Source: Arthrobacter sp. 24S4-2 (GTDB lineage: Bacteria > Actinomycetota > Actinomycetes > Actinomycetales > Micrococcaceae). From it: DNA of 64,000 nt. Shown here piece after piece: positions 52,020 to 60,558 of the stretch. Where the stretch lies: contig NZ_CP040018.1 in NCBI RefSeq assembly GCF_005280255.1, positions 4,216,001 to 4,280,000 of the forward strand. Direction: 5' to 3'. Positions within the stretch are counted from its first letter, which is position 1. Every line of letters starts with the position of its first letter. Made by a program: the position numbers and the translations under genes. Under the pieces are notes generated by a model that was not told the origin of the DNA, ran no database searches, and was given only the letters and a program-made list of their open reading frames with translations.

Positions 52020-52934
52020 ATGAGTTCTCACCTTAAAGATTCCCGACGACGGCGGCCCGCCGGGCAGGTGCGCGGAGCTAGGGGCCTGGGTGCTTTGTGC
52101 ATCCTCGCGACGCTGGCGTGCGTCGCCGGCCTGATCGCCACCTACTACTTCTTCGTCCGGACCACCACGGGCCAGTACATCGACGAATCCGCACTGGTGG
52201 AGGCCGTGGCCATCCACGGGCCCGCGGGCAAGGCGGCCACGAGCTTCCTGGACTGGCTGCCCACCATTTCGCTGGTGGTGGCCGCCGTCGTGGTTCTCTT
52301 TGTCACGGTGATCCGGAAGCGCTGGCGGGCTGCCGGCATTGCGGTTGCGGCGTGCATTGCCGCGAACATCGCCACGCAGGTCCTCAAGGAACTGCTGCCG
52401 GCCAGGCCCTTCCGCGGCGTGGAAACCCTCGAGCTCAATTCGCTGCCGTCAGGCCACACCACGCTGGCCGCGTCCGCTGCCGCCGCCGTGTTCCTGATGG
52501 CTTCCCCGCGGTGGCGGCCGTTTGCCGGGTTTGTGGGCGGCAGCTTCGCCATCGTGTCCGGGATCTCCACTGTAGTGAACCAGTGGCACCGCCCGGCCGA
52601 CGTGGTGGCGGCCTTCCTGCTGGTGGGCGCATTCGTGATCCCGGCCGGATGGCTGATCATCCGCACCGGCAACACCTGGAACGTGTGGGACGGTTTTGGC
52701 GGGCATTGGGCGTCCTCGCGCTGGTGGCTGGGGCTACCGGCCCTGGCCGGGCTGGTGTTTGCGGCCGCGGCCCTGTTCCTGCTCACCCGGTATGTCCCCG
52801 GGCAGGGCGGCAGCACCACCAGCTACTTCTGGGGCGGCATTTCACTGATTGTGGTGGCCGGGTATCTGGCCACCCTGGCAACCACGGCGCTGTTCGCGTT
52901 TGCCGCACGACGGCGGGTGGCCGGCAGCCGCTGA
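52020..52934 (+). CDS. PAP2-family membrane phosphatase
   Basis: This is a 304-aa membrane protein with about six helices. The three phosphatase motifs are KELLPARPF (KxxxxxxRP), PSGHTTLA (PSGH) and STVVNQWHRPADVV (SxxxxxxHxxxD). It should dephosphorylate a lipid phosphate, such as undecaprenyl or phosphatidyl phosphates. ATG 52020 has GAAGGTG upstream; the frame open from 51945 lacks one. Monocistronic. Confidence 0.9.
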   Translation: MSSHLKDSRRRRPAGQVRGARGLGALCILATLACVAGLIATYYFFVRTTTGQYIDESALVEAVAIHGPAGKAATSFLDWLPTISLVVAAVVVLFVTVIRKRWRAAGIAVAACIAANIATQVLKELLPARPFRGVETLELNSLPSGHTTLAASAAAAVFLMASPRWRPFAGFVGGSFAIVSGISTVVNQWHRPADVVAAFLLVGAFVIPAGWLIIRTGNTWNVWDGFGGHWASSRWWLGLPALAGLVFAAAALFLLTRYVPGQGGSTTSYFWGGISLIVVAGYLATLATTALFAFAARRRVAGSR

Positions 52935-53081
52935 CGGGCCGCCGGCCGCGAAGCCCGCCTTACTTGAGGCGCTTGTGGCCCCCTTTGACCACTACAGGAA
53001 ACACCGTGCCGGGCACAGCGGCCACTACCTGTGACCCGGCGCGGTTCCCCTGGCTATTGGCATCAGCGGTGCCCTCAGCCT
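52935..53081. other. Convergent intergenic region with a possible gene remnant
   Basis: On the minus strand a frame ending at 52963 reads GSQVVAAVPGTVFPVVVKGG then HKRLK-stop, without a start or ribosome site. It resembles the tail of a lost protein. GCCCGCCTTACTTGAGG (52953-52969), covering this stop codon, recurs exactly at the stop of the GH25-like gene (57178-57194). Confidence 0.3.
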
Positions 53082-53507
53082 TTAGCCTTTTTGGAGTACG
53101 CCCACCGTCAGCAGTGCGTTAGCGAACCGCCGTGAATCACCCGTCACGACGCACAAGGCAAGATTCAGTGACCTGGCGAGGTCATAGAATTCGAATCGGT
53201 CAACGAACTCCGTTTCGGCGCCTTCGGGCATTAGGCCATCGATTTCCGTATGAACGAGGCACGGAGTTGCGTCTTCGGAGGGAGTGATCCGCGTTAGTTT
53301 TTCGATGTGGACGGTTCCGAGGACGGCGGCCAATACCTGGGGCACCGTTGGAAAGTCGGCCTGCAGGTTCAGGTAGACGGTTTCTGCGTTTGGTCCTACT
53401 GCGGTCGCTGCTGAATAGTGTCCGTCCGTGATGAGGACGGTGGCACCGTGGCCGGCGGCTGCCAGCGCGGAAATGATTCGTGGATGCGTCAGCTGTCCGG
53501 TGATCAT
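53082..53507 (-). CDS. RbsD/FucU family protein (sugar mutarotase/pyranase)
   Basis: This 141-aa protein has the RbsD/FucU fold: an N-terminal LTHPRIISALAAAGHGATVL with the catalytic-type His and ITDGHYSAATAVG, a central RITPSEDATPCLVHTEID and the C-terminal ARSLNLALCVVTGDSRRFAN. These enzymes interconvert anomers of ribose or fucose. Start ATG 53507 overlaps the SDR stop (ATGA). It is the third gene of the IclR-linked sugar cluster. The sugar cannot be read from sequence. Confidence 0.85.
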   Translation of the reverse strand: MITGQLTHPRIISALAAAGHGATVLITDGHYSAATAVGPNAETVYLNLQADFPTVPQVLAAVLGTVHIEKLTRITPSEDATPCLVHTEIDGLMPEGAETEFVDRFEFYDLARSLNLALCVVTGDSRRFANALLTVGVLQKG

Positions 53508-54268
53508 GCGAAGTACTGTCCGCCGTTGATGTCGACAACGGTGCCCGTGACGAAGCGCGCGTGCTCGGAAGCAAGCCACAACGCCGCGCCTGCTACGTCT
53601 TCGGGAACTCCTGCCCTTCCGAGCGGGATTGTCTCGACCGTGGCGGCTTTGGACTCCGCGGTGGTGAAGGTGTCATGGAAGGGCGTCGCTTCGATGAAGC
53701 CAGGGGCTAGCGCATTGACGGTGATACCGGAGGGTGCCAGTTCCTTTGAAAGCCCACGGGTGAAGCCAAAGATAGCGGCTTTGGATGTGGCGTAGGCTGT
53801 CGCCCCGGCGTGTCCGCCGTTGCGTCCTGCCAGTGAGGCGATATTGATGATGCGGCCGCCGCCGTTGATCAGTGGCAGGGCGAAATGGGTCATCAGGAAG
53901 GTGCTGTCCAGGTTGACGGCCAGAACCTGCTTCCAAAGGTTGAAATCCATATCGGCGATGGCAGAACGCTGGATGAGACCGCCGACATTGTTTACAAGAA
54001 TGTCCAGCCGTCCAACGTCGCGGCCGAGGGCCTCGACTGTCCTCTGGACTTCCGTTTCGATGGTCGCGTCCAGCTGCAGGGAGGTAAGGGGGTGTCCCGT
54101 GTGGCGTTCCACGTCATCGGCGAAATCCTGATCGGGTTTGTGGTTGTTGTACGTGATGGCGATTCTGGCTCCGGACTTGGCAAGGGCGAGGGCGATGCCT
54201 TGACCGATGCCGGTGCCGCCACCTGTAACCAGAGCGGTCTTTCCACGCAGTGACTGTTCAAACACCAT
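53504..54268 (-). CDS. SDR-family oxidoreductase (sugar/polyol dehydrogenase-like)
   Basis: Classical short-chain dehydrogenase of 254 aa with the cofactor loop VTGGGTGIGQG (residues 14-24), NNVGG, the catalytic Ser in NIASLAGRNGG and Tyr-x3-Lys in TAYATSKAAIFG. It is close in type to glucose/gluconate/fucose dehydrogenases. It follows the MFS gene by about 40 bp and overlaps the RbsD/FucU gene, consistent with catabolism of one imported sugar acid or deoxysugar. ATG 54268 has AAAGGAA upstream. Confidence 0.9.
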   Translation of the reverse strand: MVFEQSLRGKTALVTGGGTGIGQGIALALAKSGARIAITYNNHKPDQDFADDVERHTGHPLTSLQLDATIETEVQRTVEALGRDVGRLDILVNNVGGLIQRSAIADMDFNLWKQVLAVNLDSTFLMTHFALPLINGGGRIINIASLAGRNGGHAGATAYATSKAAIFGFTRGLSKELAPSGITVNALAPGFIEATPFHDTFTTAESKAATVETIPLGRAGVPEDVAGAALWLASEHARFVTGTVVDINGGQYFA

Positions 54269-54307
54269 GATTTGTTCCTTTCATGCCAGCCGTTTCTCCG
54301 GCTGCGA

Positions 54308-55681
54308 CTAAATGGTTTTTGCGAGTGCGGCTGCGGCGACGGCGCTCGGAGCGGCTGTGCCTTCGGGCCGGTTCCGGGCGTAGAGGAACGTGGCGATGGC
54401 CGTGATGACCAGGCAGCCAGCCAGGAAGAGCAGGCCGGCAAGGTTGCTGTGTGTGGCGTCATTGAGGAGCCCCACCGCGTAGGGAGCTACGAATCCTCCG
54501 ACGTTTCCAATGGAGTTGACCAGCGCCAGTCCCGCAGCGGCGGCTGCGCCGCCCAAGGCGGCCGACGGCATGGAGAGTAGGGGTGCGGTCGCGGAGAATA
54601 CGCCCATGGCGGCAATCGTGAGGAACACCAGGGCTGCGACAGGGTTGACCGGGAGGAGGAACGCGGCTCCCGTCAGCCCGAATGCTGCGATGAGCATGCT
54701 GATGCTGGCGTGGGCTGCGCGTTTGCCGGTCCGGTCCGACCGGCGGCTCCAGTAGAAGACGAAGAACGCTGCGGCTGCGTAGGGAATGACGACGATGAAG
54801 CCGACTTGTGCGGGATCGAGCTTGCCCAATCCGGCGACCACGGTGGGGAGCCACAATCCAAAGCCGTAGATGCCGCAAACCATGCCAAAGTTCAGGAACG
54901 CGTACACGAGGGCGCGCCGGTCCTTCAGCCCGTCCAGGAAGCTGTGTGAACCGCTGCGCTGCTTCTCCGCGAGTTCGTTGGCCATGGTCGTGCTCAGCCA
55001 GCTGCGTTCGTCCGGACGGAGCCAGTGGGCCTCCTCGGGGCGGTCGGTCAACAAACGGGGCGCCAGGATTCCCAAGATGACGGCGGGGATGCCTTCAATG
55101 ATGTACAGCCACTGCCATCCGTGGAGGCCCAGCAGCCCGTTCAGGTTCAGCAGAAGTCCGGAGAGGGGGGCGCCGATGGCGTTGGAGACCGGCTGCGCGA
55201 GGATAAACAGCCCGAGTACGGTGACCCGCTGTGCCGCCGGGAACCAGAGGGTGAGGTAGAAGACAACGGCGGGAAAGAAGCCGGCTTCGGCGGCTCCGAG
55301 CAGAAATCGGATGACGTAGAACGTCGTCTCCCCGTTGACCAGAGCCATGGCTGCGGCGCAGATGCCCCAGCTGATGAGGATCCGGGCGATCCACTTCCTC
55401 GCCCCGAACCTGTACATGCCGCCGTTGCTCGGGACTTCGAACAGGGCATACCCAATAAAGAAAATACCGGCACCAAGGCCGTAGGCGGTGGCGGTCAGGC
55501 CGATGTCTTCGCTCATGGTCAGTTTGGCAAATCCGACGTTGTTCCGGTCCAAAAATGCGACGAAATATAGAAGGCAGATCACAGGGATGATCCGGCGCCG
55601 TACCTTTGCCAGGGTCCGGTCTCCAAGCTCCCCGAATGTGAGCTGGGCCGAGCGCTGCCTGGCTGAAATCAATGTCTTCAT
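54308..55681 (-). CDS. MFS transporter, anion:cation symporter (ACS) family
   Basis: A 12-helix MFS protein of 457 aa. RIIPVICLLYFVAFLDRNNV is the ACS-family opening motif, and APRLLTDRPEEAHWLRPDER is the typical central loop. ACS members import hexuronates, glucarate, phthalate or tartrate. It is the first gene of the cluster and likely brings in the sugar acid used by the SDR. ATG 55681 has AAGGAG 6 nt upstream; the codon before it is a TTG. Regulated by the divergent IclR gene (inference). Confidence 0.9.
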   Translation of the reverse strand: MKTLISARQRSAQLTFGELGDRTLAKVRRRIIPVICLLYFVAFLDRNNVGFAKLTMSEDIGLTATAYGLGAGIFFIGYALFEVPSNGGMYRFGARKWIARILISWGICAAAMALVNGETTFYVIRFLLGAAEAGFFPAVVFYLTLWFPAAQRVTVLGLFILAQPVSNAIGAPLSGLLLNLNGLLGLHGWQWLYIIEGIPAVILGILAPRLLTDRPEEAHWLRPDERSWLSTTMANELAEKQRSGSHSFLDGLKDRRALVYAFLNFGMVCGIYGFGLWLPTVVAGLGKLDPAQVGFIVVIPYAAAAFFVFYWSRRSDRTGKRAAHASISMLIAAFGLTGAAFLLPVNPVAALVFLTIAAMGVFSATAPLLSMPSAALGGAAAAAGLALVNSIGNVGGFVAPYAVGLLNDATHSNLAGLLFLAGCLVITAIATFLYARNRPEGTAAPSAVAAAALAKTI

Positions 55682-55755
55682 CAAGACTCCTTTGGCTTAA
55701 TTCAAAGCCGCTCGGATCATCTGGCGATCCCACGACTAGTCGTACACAAGGAATA

Positions 55756-55774
55756 GTGTGCACCATGTGCACAC
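55756..55774. promoter_or_regulatory. Palindromic operator 1 upstream of the MFS-SDR-RbsD cluster
   Basis: GTGTGCAC-CAT-GTGCACAC is a perfect 8-bp inverted repeat, 75 bp upstream of the MFS start. Its half-site GTGCACA recurs in operator 2. Confidence 0.6.
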
Positions 55775-55866
55775 GCTGTGCAAGGGACGCACGTAAATAA
55801 CCTCGCCAAACACGAACGGCGCGATCCGCCTTGACTGCCCCGCTCGTGGAATCGTAGATTTATACA

Positions 55867-55884
55867 CAACATGTGCACATGTTG
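55867..55884. promoter_or_regulatory. Palindromic operator 2 in the MFS/IclR intergenic region
   Basis: CAACATGTGCACATGTTG is a perfect 18-bp palindrome, about 95 bp from operator 1 and 244 bp before the IclR start. IclR-family proteins bind such palindromes. Confidence 0.6.
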
Positions 55885-56127
55885 CACACGACGCTGTGGA
55901 GGGGGTATTGCAGGATTTCTCGGCACAAACCTGGTGTTCGTCCTCTGCGCGCCACGCGAATGCTGCGAAAGGGGGCCCGATCTGGCTGGCTGGCCTGCTT
56001 AAGCCGCTGGCACCCGTGATACCGCCAACGCCAGGTTCAGGTGGCCTGCTGTCTAAACTGGGAAACCGGATTAGCAGATGAGCCGTAATCCCGACTGACC
56101 ACCAAAACACAGGATCGAGCAGAAACC

Positions 56128-56910
56128 ATGTCGCAGACGGTAGCCCGGGCAATCCAAATTCTGGAATATTGCAGTGAACATCCGCGGACGCTTAAAGACA
56201 TCGCCGCAGACCTGGGTGTTCACAGAACAACAGCGTCAAGGATCCTGCAGACCTTGATCGAAGCGGGGTTTGTGCGGACAGATGAGCGCGGCTTCTTCGG
56301 CGTCGGGTTCCGGCTGGCCGGCCTGGCACAGTCGGCCTTGGAACAGTTCGATCTCAGGTCAGTCGTGCACCCCCACATTGTCCGGCTCAGTGAACACCTT
56401 GGCCACACTGTTCAGTTCGCTGTGCCGGAAGCCAGCCGCATTGTCTACGTCGATAAAGTCGAACCCGAACAATCCATCAGCCTGAACACAAGAATCGGCG
56501 GATTCGTGGTCATCCACACGGCTGGGGTCAGCAAGGCCATTCTCGCGTTCATTGATGACGCCCGCCGTGAATCCATCCTGGATACCGCCACGTTCGAACA
56601 ACGAACGCCCAACTCCATCACTTCGAGGAGCGAATTTGTGAAGCGTCTTGAAACGGTACGCGCACGAGGATGGGCTGAGGACAACGGCGAGTTCGACATC
56701 GTCTCGAACTGCATAGCGGCACCCGTATGGGATCACGCCGACCGCGTAGCGGGCGCGATATCAATTACGACGTTTCGAGAGAAGACCGGCTTGGAGGAGC
56801 TTCGCCGCAGCGTTCCTGACCTTCTTGCGACGACTATGTCCATCTCCCTCGAGCTCGGCTGGAAGCCTAAAGGCCAGAGCGAACCGTCATTGGCAACGGC
56901 TACGGGATGA
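56128..56910 (+). CDS. IclR-family transcriptional regulator
   Basis: The N-terminal winged helix (VARAIQILEYCSEHPRTLKD, then DLGVHRTTASRILQTLIEAG) is followed by the IclR ligand domain with LSEHLGHTVQFAVPEASRIV and an acidic DNGEFDIVSNCIAAPVWDHA block. 260 aa, the usual length. It is divergent from the MFS-SDR-RbsD genes and most likely controls them through the two palindromes in the 446-bp gap. Ligand is probably the sugar or its product. Confidence 0.9.
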   Translation: MSQTVARAIQILEYCSEHPRTLKDIAADLGVHRTTASRILQTLIEAGFVRTDERGFFGVGFRLAGLAQSALEQFDLRSVVHPHIVRLSEHLGHTVQFAVPEASRIVYVDKVEPEQSISLNTRIGGFVVIHTAGVSKAILAFIDDARRESILDTATFEQRTPNSITSRSEFVKRLETVRARGWAEDNGEFDIVSNCIAAPVWDHADRVAGAISITTFREKTGLEELRRSVPDLLATTMSISLELGWKPKGQSEPSLATATG

Positions 56911-57182
56911 CATTGCTTCAGTACCGGCTCGAACCAATCGAACAGCTCGATGCTGATGAAAAGGAACGGTCATTGCCATCTCAGAAACGCCGCCCACCAT
57001 CGCCGCTGGCGCGGCTCGCTGGCTGATGGAAAGACCGGAATCTTCGCCATTTGAGACGCCTTAATAGCAACGTTGATCATCGTTTCAGGTCGAAATCGGC
57101 ACCCACGAGTTCGGCCCGGACCAGCCTCAGCTACTGGTGTTCTTCGGTGCAGACGACTCCGGACGTTGACACCGCGCCCGCC
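56911..57182. other. Intergenic region, nothing recognised
   Basis: About 270 bp between the IclR gene and the convergent GH25-like gene. No credible start/ribosome site combination, no clear hairpin and no repeat family member seen. Confidence 0.4.
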
Positions 57183-57998
57183 TTACTTGAGGAACGAGGC
57201 GTTGAAGGAGTTCAGGTCCACGGGGACGCCGTTGAGGCTGTGCTCGAACTTCTGCTGGATGCCGATCCGCATGGTGCCGGCCGTGTTCCAGCCGCCGTAC
57301 TGCACCGGGGACGGCGCGAGGTAATTGGCCGTCCAGGTGGAGTAGTTCAGGTTGCTGGTGTTCGTGTCCCAGAGCGGGACGTCGGAGAAGGCCATGCTGT
57401 TGCTCATGAGCTGGGGCCACATTCCGCTGCCGCTGTAGATGACCGGGCGTACGCCCATGCTGCGGACGCCGTCCACCATCGCGCGGGTTACCACCGGGCT
57501 GCCCGGCTCAACATCCAGGGCGAAGAACTGCAGCTGGGAAGCGTAGGGTCCTGCCGCGGTGATGCCGCCCTGCCAGCAGGAGGCGTCGCGGGTGTACACG
57601 GCGATCTTCAGGCCGGCGTCCAGGGCCATCTTGAGCTGGGCCTGGGTCCGGGACCAGGGGTCACAAGTACCCCACACGGTGGAGTGCATCACGTAAAGGC
57701 GGATGCCGGCGTCGTACGCCTTTTTGAACCAGGCGGGATCGGATATGGCCGCGGTGGTGTCCACAACCTTCACCGAGGAGCTGGAGGCGGGCGGAGTACG
57801 GACCTTCGTGGGCTGGATCGTCGCCTCCTGGGCTTTCGCGGGCTGAAGGGCCGCGGTCTGGACTGCCGGCGCAGACTCACCTGCCGGGGCCGGCTGACCC
57901 GCCGGGGCTGATGCGGACGGTGCGGCGGCCGGGGCCGCTCCGAGGCCCAGCAGCAGGGGCAGGGCAGCGAGGGCAGCAACAAGGTTGATCTGAAGCAA
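57183..57998 (-). CDS. Secreted GH25-like (DUF1906/lysozyme-fold) protein
   Basis: A signal peptide (LVAALAALPLLLGLGAAPAA) is followed by a ~45-residue Ala/Pro-rich linker, then a TIM-barrel-like domain: YDAGIRLYVMHSTVWGTCDP, FFALDVEPGS with the acidic pair expected for GH25, VRPVIYSGSGMWPQLM, and the end GVPVDLNSFNASFLK, which resembles GH25 lysozyme ends. It may cut peptidoglycan or another glycan outside the cell. The start TTG 57998 has AGGAG 7 nt upstream. 271 aa. Confidence 0.75.
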   Translation of the reverse strand: MLQINLVAALAALPLLLGLGAAPAAAPSASAPAGQPAPAGESAPAVQTAALQPAKAQEATIQPTKVRTPPASSSSVKVVDTTAAISDPAWFKKAYDAGIRLYVMHSTVWGTCDPWSRTQAQLKMALDAGLKIAVYTRDASCWQGGITAAGPYASQLQFFALDVEPGSPVVTRAMVDGVRSMGVRPVIYSGSGMWPQLMSNSMAFSDVPLWDTNTSNLNYSTWTANYLAPSPVQYGGWNTAGTMRIGIQQKFEHSLNGVPVDLNSFNASFLK

Positions 57999-58363
57999 AC
58001 GATACTCCTGGGTTTTGGCGGCCCCCGAGGGAAGGCGCGCGCAAGGCGCAGGGGGGCCGCATTGGGGTGCCGCGGTCGAGTGTCGCGTGCGGGGTGAAGT
58101 GCGAAGTTGATCGAGCCCAGTTCCCGGTCAACCGGCGGGATGCCGCACAAGTAGCGCAGCGGTCCGCCATCCACCTTACGGGTGTTCCTGCGAGTGGCCG
58201 AAACTGCGGCGACACGTAGTGTCTTCATAAAATGGCGCCGGGGCGCCGCCATGCCGGCGCCATTTACATCGACCCCGCCGAAGGCCAGAATGAGTCGCAC
58301 CACAGCCTCCACTGGCTCAGCAGCGAGCTGAACTGCATGCTGCTCAAAACAGGGGATGGTCCT
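57999..58363. other. Intergenic region with a 12-bp-arm hairpin
   Basis: This 365-bp gap separates divergent genes. At 58229-58264, arms of 12 bp (AAATGGCGCCGG and complement) form a hairpin upstream of the aminotransferase gene. Its role could be termination of an upstream transcript or a leader structure. No gene is seen. Confidence 0.5.
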
Positions 58364-59587
58364 ATGGCCGGTATATATGATTCCAAGCTCTCCACACGGG
58401 TGGATTTCCCCGCAAGGGCACGGGCCGTGGCCTCCATCCCGTCGTTGCTGTTGCTCAATTCATACCTCCGCAGCTCAACCTTTTCCCGTCGGCAGCACGA
58501 GCCGGGAATCTGCGATTTCACCCTCGGCAACCCCCATCAAATGCCGCAAGAGGCATATGTCGCGGCGCTGCGGGACCAGCTGGAGCCCAGGAATGAACTG
58601 TGGTTCGCATATAAATCCAACGGCATCGAGGCCCAGCAGGCCGCTGCCGCCTCGCTGGAGCGGCTGCTGGAGATGCCGTTCGAGCCGGAGGACATCCACC
58701 TGACCACGGGTGGCTTCACGGCGATTGCCATGGCGTTGAAGGCGGTGGCGGATCCGGGCGACGAGGTGATCTACAGCCTGCCGCCGTGGTTCCTGTACGA
58801 GCCGATCCTCACCGAGGCCGGCCTGGTTCCGGTCAAGGTGCGGATCAACACGGACACGTTCGACCTGGACCTCATGGCCATTGCCTCTGCCATTACGCCC
58901 CGCACCAGGGTGGTGATCGTCAATTCGCCCAACAACCCCACGGGCCGGATCTACCCGCCCGCGCTGCTGGTGAAGCTGGCCGCGATGCTGGACCTGGCCT
59001 CGGAGAAGAACGGCCGCCGGATCTACCTCCTGTCCGACGAGGCCTACAACCGGATCGTGTACGACGGCGCCCGCTTCCACAGCCCGGCCGAATACTATCC
59101 GTACACCCTGCTGGCCTACTCCTACGGCAAAACCCACCTCGCCCCCGGGCAGCGGATGGGCTACCTGGCCTTGCCGCCCACCATGCCGGACCGGGACGCC
59201 CTGCGGGAAATCCTCAGCGCGCTGCAGGTCGCCCTGGGCTGGATCTACCCCAATGCGCTGCTCCAGTACGCGCTCCCCGCGCTGGAGACGTTCTCCATCG
59301 ACGTCGGCCAGCTGCAGCGCAAACGCGACCGCCTCTACGGGGAGCTGACCGGGATGGGCTACCAGCTCCACCGGCCGGAGGGCTCCTTCTACCTGTTCGT
59401 CCGTTCGCCGGTGCCGGACGACGAAGCCTTCACCGAGTCCCTAGCCACCCGCGACGTCTTTGTGCTGCCGGGCGTCCTGTTCGAGACGCCGGGCTTCTTC
59501 CGCATCTCCCTGACGGCCAATGAGGAGATGGTGGAACGCAGCCTGCCGGCCTTCGAGGAGACCATCCGCCACGCGGTGATTGGCTAG
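58364..59587 (+). CDS. Class I/II pyridoxal-phosphate aminotransferase
   Basis: 407 aa. Fold-type I features: TTGGFTAIAMALKAVADPGD, SLPPWFLYEPILTEAG, IVNSPNNPTGRIYPP and the Schiff-base Lys in YSYGKTHLAPGQRMGYLA. The sequence resembles aspartate/aromatic aminotransferases; substrate unknown. ATG 58364 has AGGGG upstream; longer in-frame starts extend into the hairpin region. Followed after 156 bp by the CMD gene, which might be co-transcribed. Confidence 0.88.
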   Translation: MAGIYDSKLSTRVDFPARARAVASIPSLLLLNSYLRSSTFSRRQHEPGICDFTLGNPHQMPQEAYVAALRDQLEPRNELWFAYKSNGIEAQQAAAASLERLLEMPFEPEDIHLTTGGFTAIAMALKAVADPGDEVIYSLPPWFLYEPILTEAGLVPVKVRINTDTFDLDLMAIASAITPRTRVVIVNSPNNPTGRIYPPALLVKLAAMLDLASEKNGRRIYLLSDEAYNRIVYDGARFHSPAEYYPYTLLAYSYGKTHLAPGQRMGYLALPPTMPDRDALREILSALQVALGWIYPNALLQYALPALETFSIDVGQLQRKRDRLYGELTGMGYQLHRPEGSFYLFVRSPVPDDEAFTESLATRDVFVLPGVLFETPGFFRISLTANEEMVERSLPAFEETIRHAVIG

Positions 59588-59743
59588 GCGGGGGCCGCAT
59601 GCGTTGGCCCGCCTGGTGAACACGCCGGGCCGTGTGTTGACTCGCCGCGGGCCGCGGAGGAATATCGCATTTGTCCGCACCGGCGCTGCCAGGGCTCTCC
59701 ACCGCCGTGCAGCGCGGTGGCCCCAGCCGGAAGAAGGATCCCC

Positions 59744-60355
59744 ATGTCCATACTCGCCACCACTCCCGAAAGCCAGGCGTTCGGCCTGAAGGCGAAGATT
59801 TACGACGACGATCTCCAGTCCCACGGTTATGTCGCCAAGCACACCAAGGACCTGGCAGTGAACCCGGAGGCCTACCTGGCGTTCGAAGCGCTCATCAGCG
59901 CCATCACCCAGAACATGGACGTGCGCCGCTACGAGCTGATCACCCTGGCCGCCGCCCAGGCCCTCGGCTCGGCCCACTGCCGGCTGGCCCACGGTCTGAA
60001 GGCGCTGCGGGCCATAGATGAGGAAGAGCTGGTGCAGATCGCCCGGGACTACCACAACGCGGGGCTGTCACCGGCGGAGGTGGCCATGATGGAGTATGCC
60101 GAACGGCTCAGCACCGACGCCGTGGCCATGACTGACACGGACACCCTTGAGCTGCGGGACCACGGCTTCACCGACCGGGAAATCCTGGACATCACCCTGG
60201 CTGCGGCCGCGAGGAATTTCATGAGCCGAACGCTGCAGGCCATTGCGGCCGAGGTGGACGTTCCCACCAAGCTGTCCCCGCAGCTGCGGGCGGCACTGCT
60301 GACGCCCCTCGCCCAGTACGGGGCCGCAGCGAAACCCCGCCACCGCGACGCCTGA
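59744..60355 (+). CDS. Carboxymuconolactone-decarboxylase/AhpD-like family protein
   Basis: 203 aa with two CMD-like helical halves. The first carries YELITLAAAQALGSAHCRLA, then HG. In AhpD-type members this site is CxxC...H; here it is SAHC followed by H, so the first redox cysteine is Ser. The second half (LTDAAAARNFMSRTLQA-like segment ITLAAAARNFMSRTLQA) also lacks it. It is therefore unlikely to act as a dithiol peroxidase. ATG 59744 follows GAAGGATC. Confidence 0.82.
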   Translation: MSILATTPESQAFGLKAKIYDDDLQSHGYVAKHTKDLAVNPEAYLAFEALISAITQNMDVRRYELITLAAAQALGSAHCRLAHGLKALRAIDEEELVQIARDYHNAGLSPAEVAMMEYAERLSTDAVAMTDTDTLELRDHGFTDREILDITLAAAARNFMSRTLQAIAAEVDVPTKLSPQLRAALLTPLAQYGAAAKPRHRDA

Positions 60356-60362
60356 CCCCCAG

Positions 60363-60506
60363 ACCCTCTCTCACTTCCTGCCGAAATACCCAAACGCTGT
60401 CTCACTTCCTGCAGAAAGACCCAAACGCTGTCTCACCGTGTGCCGCACACGCCGGGAATGGTGAGATAGCGTCCGGGAAAGACGTGCAGGAAGTGAGAGA
60501 GCGTCA
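60363..60506. repeat. Intergenic palindromic array 4 (31-32 bp period)
   Basis: The left arm has three CTCTCTCAC-like copies (CTCAC at 60370, 60401 and 60432; 31-bp steps). The right arm has two inverted copies (GTGAGATAGCGTC at 60461 and GTGAGAGAGCGTC at 60493; 32-bp step). It lies between the convergent CMD and DUF1579-like genes. Same family as arrays 1-3. Confidence 0.85.
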
Positions 60507-60558
60507 CCACACTTACGCGGCCAGTTGGAACTTACGCCGATAGTTGGGAGCGGCCGCC

